64,000 nt of DNA. Origin: Rapana venosa. Its lineage: Eukaryota; Mollusca; Gastropoda; Neogastropoda; Muricidae. The notes below the pieces were generated by a model that was not told the DNA's origin, did no database searches, and worked only from the letters and a program-made list of their open reading frames with translations. The position numbers were made by a program, and so were the translations under genes. The stretch spans positions 8,765,671 to 8,829,670 of the forward strand of contig CM054140.1 in NCBI GenBank assembly GCA_028751875.1. Direction: 5' to 3'. Shown in pieces: positions 46,588 through 53,208 of this stretch (the first letter of the stretch is position 1; each line of letters begins with the position of its first letter).

Positions 46588-47985
46588 AGAGAGAAAGGAG
46601 AGAGAGGAGAGAGAGAGAGAGAGAGAGAGAGAAGAAGAAGAGAGAGAAGAGAGAGAGAAAGGTGGTCCCATCCCAACCCTATGCAGCAGGTTCAAGGGTG
46701 GGGATGTTTTCAATCTCCAATCTCCCAGGTCCATTTACTTGCATGCCTGCCAGTGCCTGGCTTTCCTGTGTGTTAGGCACACTAGGTCAGCGACAGGAGA
46801 GAAGAGCACTAGCACCCATACCGGTCAGAAAGGGGGACACTACAGCCTTGACTTGGCCTCGCTGACGTAAGAAAAGCAGTACGTTAGAAACCATCTGTCC
46901 TCCTCAGGGCCTCTAATGACTCTATACCTGTCTCCCCTTATCTCTTCCCTTCTCTCCCCCCCTTTACCTACAGTGCTTACAAAAAATGGCTATGGTGTAC
47001 CATTAATGTCAGCACAGCACATTTTCCAAAACTTTGAAAATGGAACGCATTTTTAATTTCTTCTAAATCGGTTACTGATTTAATCCTAGCTATGAATTCG
47101 CGCAATGATTCGCTGTATGAACATGTGATGCTTTTTTATCAAGTGATTTTTCGGTGGTAAAAAAATCCAACTTAAATGGGAAGATTAATCTAAGGTATGA
47201 AATTTTCGTTATTCTGGATGACGAACTAGCAAATGCTGCTCTTTGTAATGATTTACCCACTTTATAGAACCGGTAACAGATAACGATAAAAGGGAAGATA
47301 AATGTGGACAAAAAGCCATTGATCTTGCCATCATTAATTTCATACTTAAAATAACTATTATTTTTCTCAATCATTGTCACATCATTTCAAAATTTTGTCA
47401 ATCATTTAATAGGTAAAACAAGCGTAAGCGGGAAAAAAACCATGACTCTTGTCAATCATTTTCGTACTTATAATCACATATTTTCTCAATGATTGTCCAT
47501 CATTTCACGATGTTATCAATTATTTAGTACTGACAATCACTTAATTTCCCCTTTGAATGTACAAGCTTTTGAAGCAAGGGGTTCACCATAGACGAGAGTC
47601 ACAAGAGGGCGCCATGCTGCTGAAAGATTGGTCCATTTATCTGCTGTGTAGTTTAAATCTCATTTATTACTTCAGGGATCGGGGGGGTGGGGGGGGGGGG
47701 GGGGGGGGGGGGGGTTTATTGAGATGCTGTGGGTTCACTGGTCCTGAACCACAGAGATAGCAGCCATTCCGAGCACATGGGCAGACAAGATCCCAGTCAG
47801 AATAATTCTCTTGTAGTAGATGTGCGTGTGTGTATGTGTGTGTGTATGTTCTCTCTCTCTCTCACGCGCGCGCGCACGCACGCACACACACACACAGGTA
47901 GTCTGGTATTAAGTGAAAAGGCCTAAAACATTGAAGACTACTACTACTACTTCTACTATTGCTACTGCCACTATTACTACTACTT

Positions 47986-48029
<44 letters not shown>

Positions 48030-48468
48030 ACTACTACCAACTCCTACCGACTACTACCACCACCACAACCACTACTACTACTACCACTACCATTTCACAG
48101 ATATATCTCTATCTATCTACCTATATCTATCTACCGATGAGCGCTTTGATTTGTTGCTTTACAAGATTCAGCGCTATATAAATTCCATATATTATATATA
48201 TAGATATAGATATATAGATATATATGAGACAAAGAGAGGGGGCAGGGAGGGAAGAGACAAAAAGAGGCAGAGACAGAGACTGAGACAAACAGAGAGAGAA
48301 GGGGGGCAGACAGAAGCACAGACAGACAGACAGAGGCACAGACAGACAGACAGGGCAGACTGACGTGAAGCAGGTGAAGGTGATCCAGCTGGCCAGCAGA
48401 CACATGCAGGAGATGATGCAGCCCACAATGGTCACCAGCCGCAGCAACGACTCGTGCATCTCCGTCAG
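31372..48468 (-). CDS. Latrophilin-type adhesion GPCR, 7TM and tail (8 exons, 5' incomplete)
   Basis: Minus-strand join 48468-48365, 41329-41227, 39772-39619, 38015-37949, 36636-36570, 34758-34661, 32763-32595, 31551-31372: 942 nt, 313 residues plus stop, all phases consistent. Visible residues: TM1 about 11-33; '[19 protein letters not shown]' (TM2); TM3 about 71-105 with Cys72; TM4 about 122-135; extracellular loop 2 with Cys144-Trp145, the expected disulfide partner of Cys72; TM5; '[13 protein letters not shown]' (TM6); '[19 protein letters not shown]' (TM7). These match ADGRL/Cirl receptors: cell-surface adhesion receptors activated by a tethered agonist released from the GAIN domain. The tail is only about 60 residues and lacks the long latrophilin tail. 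GAIN/GPS and ligand-binding exons are not found here, so the family within group I adhesion GPCRs is an inference. Confidence 0.93.
31630..32204 (-). mobile_element. R5 long tRNA-derived SINE, near full length
   Basis: On the minus strand it has an A-box 'tggtctagaggtaacgcgcc', a B-box 'gtggttcgtatcccg' and a body ('gatgagacgataaaccgagg', 'ctgtagcgttaagcgaactg', 'gaattagcccgaatttcacg'-like). It shares a short motif with R2 ('tttatcgtctcatccgaaag'). Confidence 0.87.
32215..32540. mobile_element. R3 head fragment (+) followed by R2 SINE (-)
   Basis: 'gaccgttcaacttcaatccc' and 'catgaagtcgtgggtttaaa' (R3, to about 32278) break into a minus-strand R2 ('tttatttcgaggacaatgga' to about 32515). The R2 probably inserted into the R3 copy. 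Confidence 0.8.
32595..32763 (-). CDS. Receptor exon 7: TM6, extracellular loop 3, TM7
   Basis: Starts with one base completing Arg198, then '[19 protein letters not shown]' and on to 'FHCILNKK'. Donor 'gtaggc' lies at 32594-32589. The 3' splice site is made by a LINE tail (see R6 at 32764). Confidence 0.95.
32764..33330 (-). mobile_element. R6 LINE 3' end (ORF2 C-terminus relic plus 3' UTR and tail)
   Basis: Minus-strand reading gives a frameshifted reverse-transcriptase C-terminal relic: '[19 protein letters not shown]' (about 33184-33240) then in another frame '[18 protein letters not shown]' and '[14 protein letters not shown]' (about 33030-33150). This is followed by the 3' UTR terminus 'attcagcgctatataaattc' and an ATT/GTT trinucleotide tail that ends at the receptor exon. 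These C-terminal words are typical of LINEs in marine animals. Confidence 0.85.
33415..33605. repeat. Long (CA)n microsatellite
   Basis: About 190 bp of CA dinucleotides with ACC interruptions. Thr/His and Cys/Val frames on both strands are artefacts. Confidence 0.97.
33813..34063 (-). mobile_element. R2 SINE, 3'-truncated, minus strand
   Basis: 'ttccgaaaggcggaacaggt', 'tacagcctcatccgaaggac', 'aatccccttgaatgggcatc', A-box complement 'ctctagccactaggctatcc', then a C run (34034-34063). Confidence 0.85.
34064..34660. other. Receptor intron with CA/GC and GACA microsatellites
   Basis: CA/GCAC tract at about 34319-34400; GA and (GACA)n tract at about 34446-34590. No other feature was recognised. 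Confidence 0.8.
34661..34758 (-). CDS. Receptor exon 6: TM5 and third intracellular loop
   Basis: Acceptor 'tgtgtgggcag', then '[19 protein letters not shown]' and a basic loop '[12 protein letters not shown]'. It ends with two bases of Arg198. Donor is 'gtctgt', weaker than consensus. Confidence 0.92.
34775..35070. repeat. TTGTATTG-type repeats and R2 SINE 5' piece (-)
   Basis: Degenerate 'ttggattgtgttg'-type pentamers (about 34780-34930). A minus-strand R2 head region follows ('gatgttaactccagggggga', 'ctctaaccactagactaccc') and ends in a C run at about 35048-35070. Confidence 0.8.
35507..35670. repeat. 34-bp minisatellite, about five units
   Basis: Units contain 'acaacactgacatactgcgt' and 'aaacaggcagagag'; the last unit is diverged. 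It lies in a receptor intron and makes Val/Ser/Leu-rich frames on the minus strand. Confidence 0.93.
35886..36003. repeat. (AT)n and (GT)n microsatellites
   Basis: AT-rich 'tatatatata' with ATAG interruptions, then (GT)n with two interruptions. Confidence 0.95.
36264..36485 (+). mobile_element. R2 head joined to R3 tail (short chimera)
   Basis: tRNA-like part ('cctgggttcaattcccag' is the B-box), then R2 'gatgagactataaaccgag'. At about 36424 it switches directly to the R3 end 'accggtcgcatacccaaaaa' and 'cttctagccgagg'. Confidence 0.78.
36570..36636 (-). CDS. Receptor exon 5: extracellular loop 2 and start of TM5
   Basis: Acceptor 'cattcattgcag', one base completes Tyr143, then '[20 protein letters not shown]'. 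The Cys-Trp pair is the conserved adhesion-GPCR loop-2 motif. Donor 'gtaagt' is strong. Confidence 0.94.
36645..36745. repeat. (AATG)n microsatellite
   Basis: About 25 tetramers, AATG/AACG/AATA variants, starting 9 bp upstream of the receptor exon acceptor at 36636. Confidence 0.95.
36848..37140 (-). mobile_element. R1 SINE, full length, minus strand
   Basis: Tail 'taaaggtaaaggagtcccat', 5S-like complement 'ggtcacccatccaactggta' and 'ccacgctcgacgctgctt' (near 37050-37088), head complement 'accactgagctatcccgccc'. Confidence 0.92.
37395..37680 (-). mobile_element. R4 element, full length, minus strand
   Basis: 'gccgttaagcgcctgacaag', 'gggagagaattatctattaa', 'gaatggaccaagaaggcaga', 'agggaattcctagaccataa', 'ccagcatccccacgg'. 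Same order as R4 at 22025, reversed. Confidence 0.88.
37949..38015 (-). CDS. Receptor exon 4: TM4 and start of extracellular loop 2
   Basis: Acceptor 'gtgtgtttatgcag' within a GT/TG tract; two bases complete Ala121, then '[20 protein letters not shown]' and 'KY'. Donor 'gtaagc'. 'YGTDKYCW' across the junction parallels latrophilin 'YGTEKACW'. Confidence 0.93.
38020..39160. other. Receptor intron, mostly unique
   Basis: (CA)n at about 38022-38050 and 38136-38150. The rest shows no recognised gene or repeat. Confidence 0.55.
39165..39385 (-). mobile_element. R5 SINE fragment, minus strand
   Basis: 'acatttctctgcaggaattt', 'gtcgccacagaagcagcgcc', 'ttctagttgccgtgggctgt', 'ttacgtgcagtgatgg'. Its last part is drawn into the tandem array that follows. 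Confidence 0.8.
39345..39630 (-). repeat. 69-74 bp minisatellite containing the receptor exon 3 donor
   Basis: Four units with 'ctgactgaccgtaggccgtgg'-type sequence at about 39398, 39468, 39537 and 39611, separated by 'gtttaacgtgcagtgatggc' and 'ggctgaggccg'. The rightmost copy is the real exon end and donor. The unit merges exon-end sequence with R5-derived sequence. Confidence 0.93.
39619..39772 (-). CDS. Receptor exon 3: TM3 and second intracellular loop
   Basis: Acceptor 'ccccattgtggacag', then '[20 protein letters not shown]', '[16 protein letters not shown]' and '[10 protein letters not shown]'. It ends with one base of Ala121. Donor 'gtcagt' is the last unit of a minisatellite, and the frame stays open through the whole array to 39383. 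Confidence 0.95.
39866..40275. repeat. GA-rich low-complexity tract
   Basis: (GA)n at 39868-39914, imperfect GAGACA sequence to about 40195, then a pure (GA)n of about 75 bp. Arg/Glu frames are artefacts. Confidence 0.95.
40318..40748 (+). mobile_element. R3 SINE, full length with internal CA expansion
   Basis: Head 'gctacagccgagtggttaag', B-box 'gagttcgaatctctg', 'ggtcaacttcaagtgcagac', then (CA)n 40490-40556 inserted in the body, then 'ggctaccttcatggttgggt' and 'accattggtgaacctcggag'. It is followed by (CA)n 40749-40831. Confidence 0.9.
40832..41226. other. Receptor intron with CA-rich sequence
   Basis: Imperfect CA repeats from about 41060 run right up to the donor of the exon at 41227, so the minus-strand intron starts GTGAGTGTGTGTG. 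Confidence 0.85.
41227..41329 (-). CDS. Receptor exon 2: first intracellular loop and TM2
   Basis: Acceptor 'atttgtatag'; one base completes Thr35, then '[19 protein letters not shown]' and '[15 protein letters not shown]'. It closely parallels latrophilin 'RNTIHKNLCINLFIAE'. Donor 'gtgagt', phase 0. Confidence 0.95.
41350..41466. repeat. (TATAA)n / (AT)n tract
   Basis: About 15 TATAA pentamers then AT dinucleotides, starting about 20 bp upstream of the acceptor at 41329. Confidence 0.95.
41675..41895. repeat. Two (GA)n microsatellites
   Basis: 41675-41730 and 41810-41895, separated by unique sequence. Confidence 0.96.
41967..42068 (+). mobile_element. R3 SINE, 3' end
   Basis: 'ccccgaagtcggaatctggc', 'taccttaatggtgggcgaac', 'taccattggtgaaccttggg'. 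Confidence 0.83.
42069..42534. other. Receptor intron, nothing recognised
   Basis: Unique-looking sequence with an (AAC)n at about 42478-42496. Confidence 0.5.
42535..42682 (-). mobile_element. R4 element, 3' end, minus strand
   Basis: 'ttcttcgtcgaacgcccaga', 'tgtctgtcatatgagcgaaa', 'gcgcctgacaagtcaggtcc', 'gggagagaactgttatcttt'. Confidence 0.85.
43055..43180 (-). mobile_element. R4 element, 5' part, minus strand
   Basis: 'gaatggaccaagaaggataa', 'aacaaggcagaaacaaagag', 'ttctagcacagaatttccag'. It ends at a GC/GT microsatellite (43178-43220). It could belong to the copy at 42535, split by about 370 bp of other DNA. Confidence 0.82.
43221..43740. other. Receptor intron with CA repeats and G run
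   Basis: CA repeats at about 43522-43650 and a G run at 43710-43734. No gene was seen. Confidence 0.75.
44170..44565. repeat. GT / GA / GTGA compound microsatellite
   Basis: (GT)n blocks with GA, (CGTG)n and (GAGT)n blocks, about 270 bp, then another (GT)n at 44508-44565. All frames here are repeat artefacts. Confidence 0.96.
44720..44978. repeat. Two (GA)n microsatellites
   Basis: About 44721-44810 and 44941-44978, separated by unique sequence. Confidence 0.95.
44979..45890. other. Receptor intron, nothing recognised
   Basis: AT-rich unique-looking sequence without a recognised gene or repeat family. Confidence 0.5.
45895..46440. repeat. Inverted repeat pair flanking GA/CT tracts
   Basis: 'gcctctggctcaagaaatta' plus 'ttcgagtttgagatc' at 45898-45932 recurs as its reverse complement at about 46402-46438. 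(CT)n lies just inside the left arm and (GA)n just inside the right, so the inner tracts are complementary too. Confidence 0.9.
46441..46660. repeat. GA-rich low-complexity tract
   Basis: After short unique sequence, imperfect GAGAGAA/GACAGA runs at about 46508-46660. Ser/Leu frames are artefacts. Confidence 0.93.
46680..46785 (+). mobile_element. R3 SINE fragment
   Basis: 'ggttcaagggtggggatgtt', 'ctcccaggtccatttacttg', 'cctgccagtgcctgg'. Diverged R3 middle part. Confidence 0.6.
46786..47670. other. Receptor intron, nothing recognised
   Basis: AT-rich. Several 'tcaatcattt' words between 47370 and 47530 give a weak, irregular repetition. Confidence 0.5.
47674..48125. repeat. G run, CA/GC tract and CTA/CTG trinucleotides
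   Basis: G run at 47674-47714; CT/GC/CA tract at about 47850-47896; (CTA)n(CTG)n(CTA)n at about 47938-48090 with about 13 CTG units near 47992-48028. Confidence 0.93.
48127..48205 (+). mobile_element. R6 LINE 3' terminus
   Basis: 'gagcgctttgatttgttgct', 'ttacaagattcagcgctata', 'taaattccatatatta'. Same terminus as at 32790 and 49583. Confidence 0.8.
48365..48468 (-). CDS. Receptor exon 1 of the visible set: TM1
   Basis: Acceptor 'ctgtgctgtggtgtgcag', then '[20 protein letters not shown]' and '[14 protein letters not shown]'. It ends with two bases of Thr35. Donor 'gtcagt'. In this family the GPS site lies in the exon just upstream, which I could not find. Confidence 0.93.
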
Positions 48469-48469
48469 C

Positions 48470-48875
48470 TGCACACCACAGCACAGTACAGTACAGTACA
48501 GCACAGCACAGTACAGTATAGCACAACACAGCACATCACAGTACAGCACAGAACAGTATAGCACAGCACAGAACAGTACAGCACAGAGCAGTACAGCACA
48601 ATACAGAACAGTACAGCACAGCACAGTACAGAACAGTACAGCACAGAACAGTATAGCACAGCACAGTACAGTAAAGCACATAACAGTATAGCACAGCACA
48701 CCACATCACAGTACAGCACAGAGCAGTATAGCACAGCACACCACAGTACAGTAAAGCACAGAGCAGTATAGCACAGCACAATACAGTACAGAACAGTACA
48801 GCACAGTACAGAACAGTACAGCACAGAACAGTATAGCACAGCACAGTGCAGCGCAGTACAGTACAGCAAACCACA
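48470..48875 (-). repeat. Tandem CAGTACAGCA-type array abutting the TM1 exon acceptor
   Basis: About 400 bp of 5- and 10-bp units ('gcacagtaca', 'gcacagcaca', 'gaacagtata'). On the coding strand it reads CTGTACTGTGCTGT and leads straight into the acceptor. Cys/Leu/Val-rich frames are artefacts. Confidence 0.95.
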
Positions 48876-48889
48876 TAACCAACAGGGGA

Positions 48890-48999
48890 AAGTTTTGGGG
48901 GTTGGGTTGTTTTGTTGTTGTTGTGGGGTTGTTGTTGTTGTTTTGTTGTTGTTGGGTTTTTTTTTGTTTGTTTGTTTTTTGTTGTTGTTTTTTTTGTGT

Positions 49000-49030
<31 letters not shown>

Positions 49031-49032
49031 TA
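48890..49032. repeat. GTT/T/G low-complexity run
   Basis: (GTT)n, T runs and a G run of about 22 bases ending at 49030. Confidence 0.94.
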
Positions 49033-49078
49033 AATCAACAAGAATATTTACTATTTTTGGTCGGAAAATGTTGAAAAT

Positions 49079-49205
49079 GAATTCCTCTTCGTCGAACGCT
49101 CAGACAGCAACTATTGTTGTCTGTCATATAAGCTGAAAATGCGTTGAACTGCTGTTAAGCGCCTGACAAGTCAGGCCCAGCAAATCCAACTTCGGCATGG
49201 AGAAT
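49079..49205 (-). mobile_element. R4 element, 3' end, minus strand
   Basis: 'ttcgtcgaacgctcagacag', 'ctgtcatataagctgaaaat', 'ctgttaagcgcctgacaagt', 'ccaacttcggcatgg'. Confidence 0.85.
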
Positions 49206-49319
49206 TAATTGTAATTTCCCTTCATGGGATGCTCAAAATGTATTTTTGACTTTGACTTGACTTTGACTTTGAAAATAAATCAGCTTACCGCCTGATTTTG
49301 ATTGTATTTTAAAAAAATT

Positions 49320-49545
49320 ATTTCATTTTATTTATTCTTTTATATCGAGATAATGGAATAAGCACTCATGTGTTTTTTTACATCCAGTCCCCGTGTGTAT
49401 GCGGTTTTGTAAAGTTTGTCATCTGTTCCCACCGGCACACAATGGCCTACTCTTTCGAAAAGCGGAACAGGATTTAACGTGTGCGCAAGATGTTCTGCAT
49501 GCGTTCGCACACGGGGCCTCGGTTTATAGTCTCATCCGAAGGAAA
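49320..49545 (-). mobile_element. R2 SINE, 3' half, minus strand
   Basis: 'tttattcttttatatcgaga', 'cagcacacaatgg'-like 'cggcacacaatggcctactc', 'aagcggaacaggatttaacg', 'tttatagtctcatccgaagg'. Confidence 0.88.
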
Positions 49546-49582
49546 ACATCGATGACTTATCAGTGATTTGGGATAGTTTCTG

Positions 49583-49660
49583 TAAGCGCTTCGATTTGTT
49601 TGTTTTTTACAAGATTCAGCGCTATATAAATTCCATATATTATTATTATTATTACTTATT
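49583..49660 (+). mobile_element. R6 LINE 3' terminus with (ATT)n tail
   Basis: 'taagcgcttcgatttgtttg', 'acaagattcagcgctatata', 'aattccatatattatt'. Confidence 0.83.
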
Positions 49661-49879
49661 ATTTTTGTCATGCTTACACTGATTGTCTTTTTTTGTCTTT
49701 TTTTTTTTTTTGCTTCACAGGAAATTAGGGGGGGGGGGGGGAGGGGGGAGGGGAGTATGGCAATTGTTCCTATTATGCATACATAGTAGTATAATGTTAA
49801 AAAAAAAAGATATAATGTATGACTCTGATAATCATGAGGGGTACAAGATTTTGCTGCTGCACAGAGGTTGTTCTTTTTT

Positions 49880-50000
49880 TTTTGTATTGTATTGCGTTGA
49901 TTTGTATTATATTGCATTGTCTTGTATTGTATTGCGTTGTATTGTATTATATTGCATTGTATTGTATTGTATTGCGTTGTATTGTATTATATTGCATTGA
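49880..50000. repeat. (TTGTA)n-type pentamer repeat
   Basis: About 20 units of TTGTA/TTGCG/TATTA pentamers. A phenylalanine/tyrosine/cysteine-rich frame across it is an artefact. Confidence 0.93.
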
Positions 50001-50004
50001 ATTG

Positions 50005-50365
50005 TATTTCAGACACGGCAGATTTCTCTGCGTGAAATTGCGTCTTCTCTACCCGAGGAGAGAGAGCGTTGCCACAAAAGCTGCGCCACACATAATTCTA
50101 CCCCCCCCCCCCCCCCCCCCCCTGTTTTTCTGTCTGCATGTGTATTTGTTTCCCTAGGAGAGTGGGCTTTTTTTCTCTGCAGAAATTTTGACACGGACAA
50201 CTCTCTTGTTGCCGTGGGATCTTTTTACATGCGCTGAACGTGTGTTGCCCACAGGACCTCAGCTCAGTTTATCGTCTCATCCGAAAGACTAGCACCAAGT
50301 CCACCACTCAAAAGTCAAGTGGATGGGTGGGAAGGGGGGGGGGGGGGGGGGGGGGGGGGGGGAGA
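50005..50365 (-). mobile_element. R5 SINE, 3' and middle parts, minus strand
   Basis: 'gcagatttctctgcgtgaaa', 'gcgttgccacaaaagctgcg', C run 50101-50122, 'tctcttgttgccgtgggatc', 'tttatcgtctcatccgaaag', then a G run 50333-50362. Confidence 0.85.
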
Positions 50366-50456
50366 AGTTTGGGATTAAACGGGACAGCAAACTGGCTAGG
50401 AAAGCGAAAAGTCTGTGAGATATGGTTGCCTGTGTCTGTGATACTGATTTGCGCCA

Positions 50457-51612
50457 TTTTATGGTTTGCTTGTTGATCGTTTTTAGCTGTGCTTGCTTGT
50501 TGATTGTTTTTAGCTATGCTTGCTTGTTGATCGTTTTTAGCTATGCTTGCTTGTTGATTGTTTTTAGCTATGCTTGCTTGTTGATTGTTTTTAGCTGTGC
50601 TTGCTTGTTTATTGTTTTTAGCTATGCTTGCTTGTTGATTGTTTTTAGCTATACTTGCTTGTTGATTGGTTTTAGCTATACTTGCTTGTTGATTGTTTTT
50701 AGCTATACTTGCTTGTTGATTGTTTTTAGCTATGCTTGCTTGTTGATTATTTTTAGCTATACTTGCTTGTTGATTGTTTTTAGCTGTGCTTGCTTGTTGA
50801 TTGTTTTTAGCTATGCTTGCTTGTTGATTGTTTTTAGCTATACTTGCTTGTTGATTGTTTTTAGCTATGCTTGCTTGTTGATTGTTTTTAGCTATGCTTG
50901 CTTGTTGATTGTTTTTAGCTATACTTGCTTGTTGATTGTTTTTTAGCTATGCTTGCTTGTTGATTGTTTTTAGCTATGCTTGCTTGTTGATTGTTTTTAG
51001 CTATGCTTGCTTGTTGATTGTTTTTAGCTATGCTTGCTTGTTGATTGTTTTTAGCTATGCTTGCTTGTTGATTGCTTTTAGCTATGCTTGCTTGTTGATT
51101 GTTTTTAGCTATGCTTGCTTGTTGATTGTTTTTAGCTATGCTTGCTTGTTGATTGTTTTTAGCTATGCTTGCTTGTTTGTTTTTAGCTATGCTTGCTTGT
51201 TGATTGCTTTTAGCTATGCTTGCTTGATTGTTTTTAGCTATGCTTGCTTGTTGGTTGTTTTTAGCTATGCTTGCTGGTTGATTGTTTTTAGCTATGCTTG
51301 CTTGTTGATTGTTTTTAGCTATGCTTGCTTGTTGATTGTTTTCAGCTATGTTTACTTGTTTTTAGCTATGCTTGCTTGTTGATTGTTTTTAGCTATACTT
51401 GCTTGATTTTAGCTATACCTGCTTGTTGATTGTTTTCAGCTATGTTTACTTGTTGTTTTTAGCCATGCTTGCTTGTTGATTGTTTTTAGCTATACTTGCT
51501 AGTTGATTGTTTTTAGCTGTGGCTGCTTGTTGAATGTTTTCAGCTATGCTTGCTTGTTGAATGTTTTTAGCTATGCTTGCTTGTTGATTGTTTTTAGCTA
51601 TGCTTGCTTGTA
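50457..51612. repeat. 27-bp minisatellite, about 42 units
   Basis: Units contain 'gattgtttttagctatgc' and 'ttgcttgtt'. Variation is mainly at one position (ctatgc/ctatac/ctgtgc); indels occur in the last quarter. Because 27 is nine codons, a nine-residue period (ACLLIVFSY) stays open for 174 and 148 codons on the + strand. I do not call it coding. Confidence 0.97.
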
Positions 51613-51664
51613 ACCCACATGCATTTCTCGTGCTTTTGAGACATTAAAGAGTTCTAATTTGGCA

Positions 51665-51800
51665 TTGGTAGGTAGGTAGGTAGGTAGGAGGTAGGGGGGT
51701 AGGAGCGGGGAGGGGGAAAAGGTTAAGGTGGGCGCTGAGGACGGAAAAGGGTAGGTAGGTGGTATAGGTGGTAGGTGGTAGCTGGGGCACCGGGCAAACG
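51665..51800. repeat. GGTA-rich tract
   Basis: (GGTA)n at about 51668-51692 and looser GGTAGGT repetition to about 51785. Confidence 0.85.
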
Positions 51801-51899
51801 TGTAAGACCTCCAGCCGGGGCGAAAGGGGAGGGGATGTTCATTTCACATCACGGTTCTTTCATTGTGGCCACCCCCTCAACTTATTAAACCGCTAAAGG

Positions 51900-52165
51900 G
51901 GTGCATTATCATCATATCACCCGTATCATCATCATTTGGCCTATCACCCATCACAAAACCGTCTCATGCGTCCTCGTATTATCATCATCATCCCCATCGT
52001 CTTCATCATCATGATCTAGACTTCATCATCAAAAAACCGTCGTCATGGTCCTCGTTGTGTCGACATCACCGTCTGACACCCACTACCACTAACATCGTTA
52101 TCACCATCACCTCAGCTCTAAAAACCGTTATCATCATCATCCACATCATCACCATTATCATCACC
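51900..52165. repeat. ATC-rich imperfect trinucleotide tract
   Basis: Many ATC/CATC units dispersed in about 260 bp ('atcatcatcatccccatcgt' and similar). No gene. Confidence 0.8.
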
Positions 52166-52690
52166 CTATCCCTGCACACCCCCATGCCTATCACGATGGA
52201 AGTTCTGATACAAAATGGGGCTTGTATTGTGACTTATTTTGAGCTTTTTGACAGATTCATTGCCGTTTTGTGGTACTTTCTTCAAGCGATTCCAAAAGAC
52301 TTTTCTTAACAAGCAGTGACTCTCTTGTACCGTAAATGGAACGTGCAACTTGACTGGGTCATTAGATTGTTTAGCTCCCTGTTTTGCAGTCTGATCAGTA
52401 AGATCATTTCCTAATATACCACAATGAGATGAAATCCATAGAAAGGTGACAAGTTCCACGTACAGTTAGGAAATGAATTATGGTGTTGATTTCACTAACT
52501 ATTCCTACTCCCGTGTTGTCACAATAACTTACTGACTGCAAAGCACTTAACACAGACTTTAGAGTCAACACATATCAAAGCTGTGAAAACAGAAACAGGT
52601 AAATCTAAAAGGAAATTCAGCGCCATAAACGTCGCCACAAGCTCTGCAATGAAAATGAACTTATTTTTCACTACGTAGAAAGACTTTTTA
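52166..52690 (-). pseudogene. LINE RNase H domain relic
   Basis: Minus strand. The upstream part (about 52500-52690) encodes 'IAELVATFMALNFLLDLPVS' and 'TALICVDSK'. After frameshifts, 52166-52459 encodes 'VTFLWISSHCGILGNDLTDQ' and 'TAKQGAKQS', the WIPSHxGIxGNExAD motif of RNase H in non-LTR retrotransposons. At least one stop and frameshifts separate the parts, so it is dead. Confidence 0.85.
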
Positions 52691-52727
52691 ATCTTAAGAG
52701 CTGGAATTACATTTTCCTGCTCCTGTT

Positions 52728-52915
52728 TTGTGTGTGTGTGAGGGGGGGGTGGGTGGGGGGGGGGAGGGGGGGTGGGGGAGGGAGGGGTGAGGAGAGAGAG
52801 AGGAGAGAGAGAGGAGAGAGAGAGAGGAGAGAGAGAGAGTGTGGGGTGTGTGGGTGTGGTGGGTTGTGTGTTGGTGTGTGGTGTGTGTGGTGTGTGGGTG
52901 TGTGTGTGTGTGAGT
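52728..52915. repeat. G-rich, GA and GT low-complexity run
   Basis: GGGTGGGTGGGG tract, GAGAGAGG tract and GT-rich tract in succession. Confidence 0.94.
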
Positions 52916-53208
52916 CTTTGTCGGCATTATTTCCCTGCCCCACCCTAAACTTCATCTCCAAACTCCGTTCTTTAGAAACTGCTCCCACGTTTTCTTTCCC
53001 ACTACTTGAACTATTTTTCCACGCAAGAAGTGAAACCTCCACAGTTTTTGGTTCTCGATATCTTGATCCTCTTTTGAGTGATGGAGTTGTCATGAAAAGG
53101 GTGTGGGATTCCTTAAAGCTTTCAAGTTTTGACAAGCTCAGCTGACATTTTCTGTTTGGCGCCAACATTTTCAATTTGGCGCCACAATCCACCCAGTTGA
53201 CCAATGTT
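52916..53208. other. Unassigned single-copy-looking segment
   Basis: Open on the + strand to a stop at 53143-53145 ('RYLDPLLSDGVVMKRVWDSL' near its end) and also open on the - strand. I recognise no family; it could be retroelement debris. 'ttttc..tttggcgcca' is repeated at 53148-53182. Confidence 0.35.

Noticed and set aside
48131..48874. Cys/Leu/Val-rich frames upstream of TM1 as extracellular domain
   Set aside because: They are read-through of the CAGTACAGCA array; real coding starts at the acceptor at 48468.
50422..51382. Multi-pass hydrophobic protein of ACLLIVFSY repeats
   Set aside because: Unit divisible by three, no conserved start or flanking exon, and frame broken by indels; treated as a minisatellite.
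50457..51612. CRISPR-like array of short units
   Set aside because: Units are contiguous without unique spacers, and the window is eukaryotic.
52732..53145. Open frame ending 'DGVVMKRVWDSLKLSS' as a gene
   Set aside because: The first half is low-complexity repeat; the second half matches no family I know and is open on both strands.
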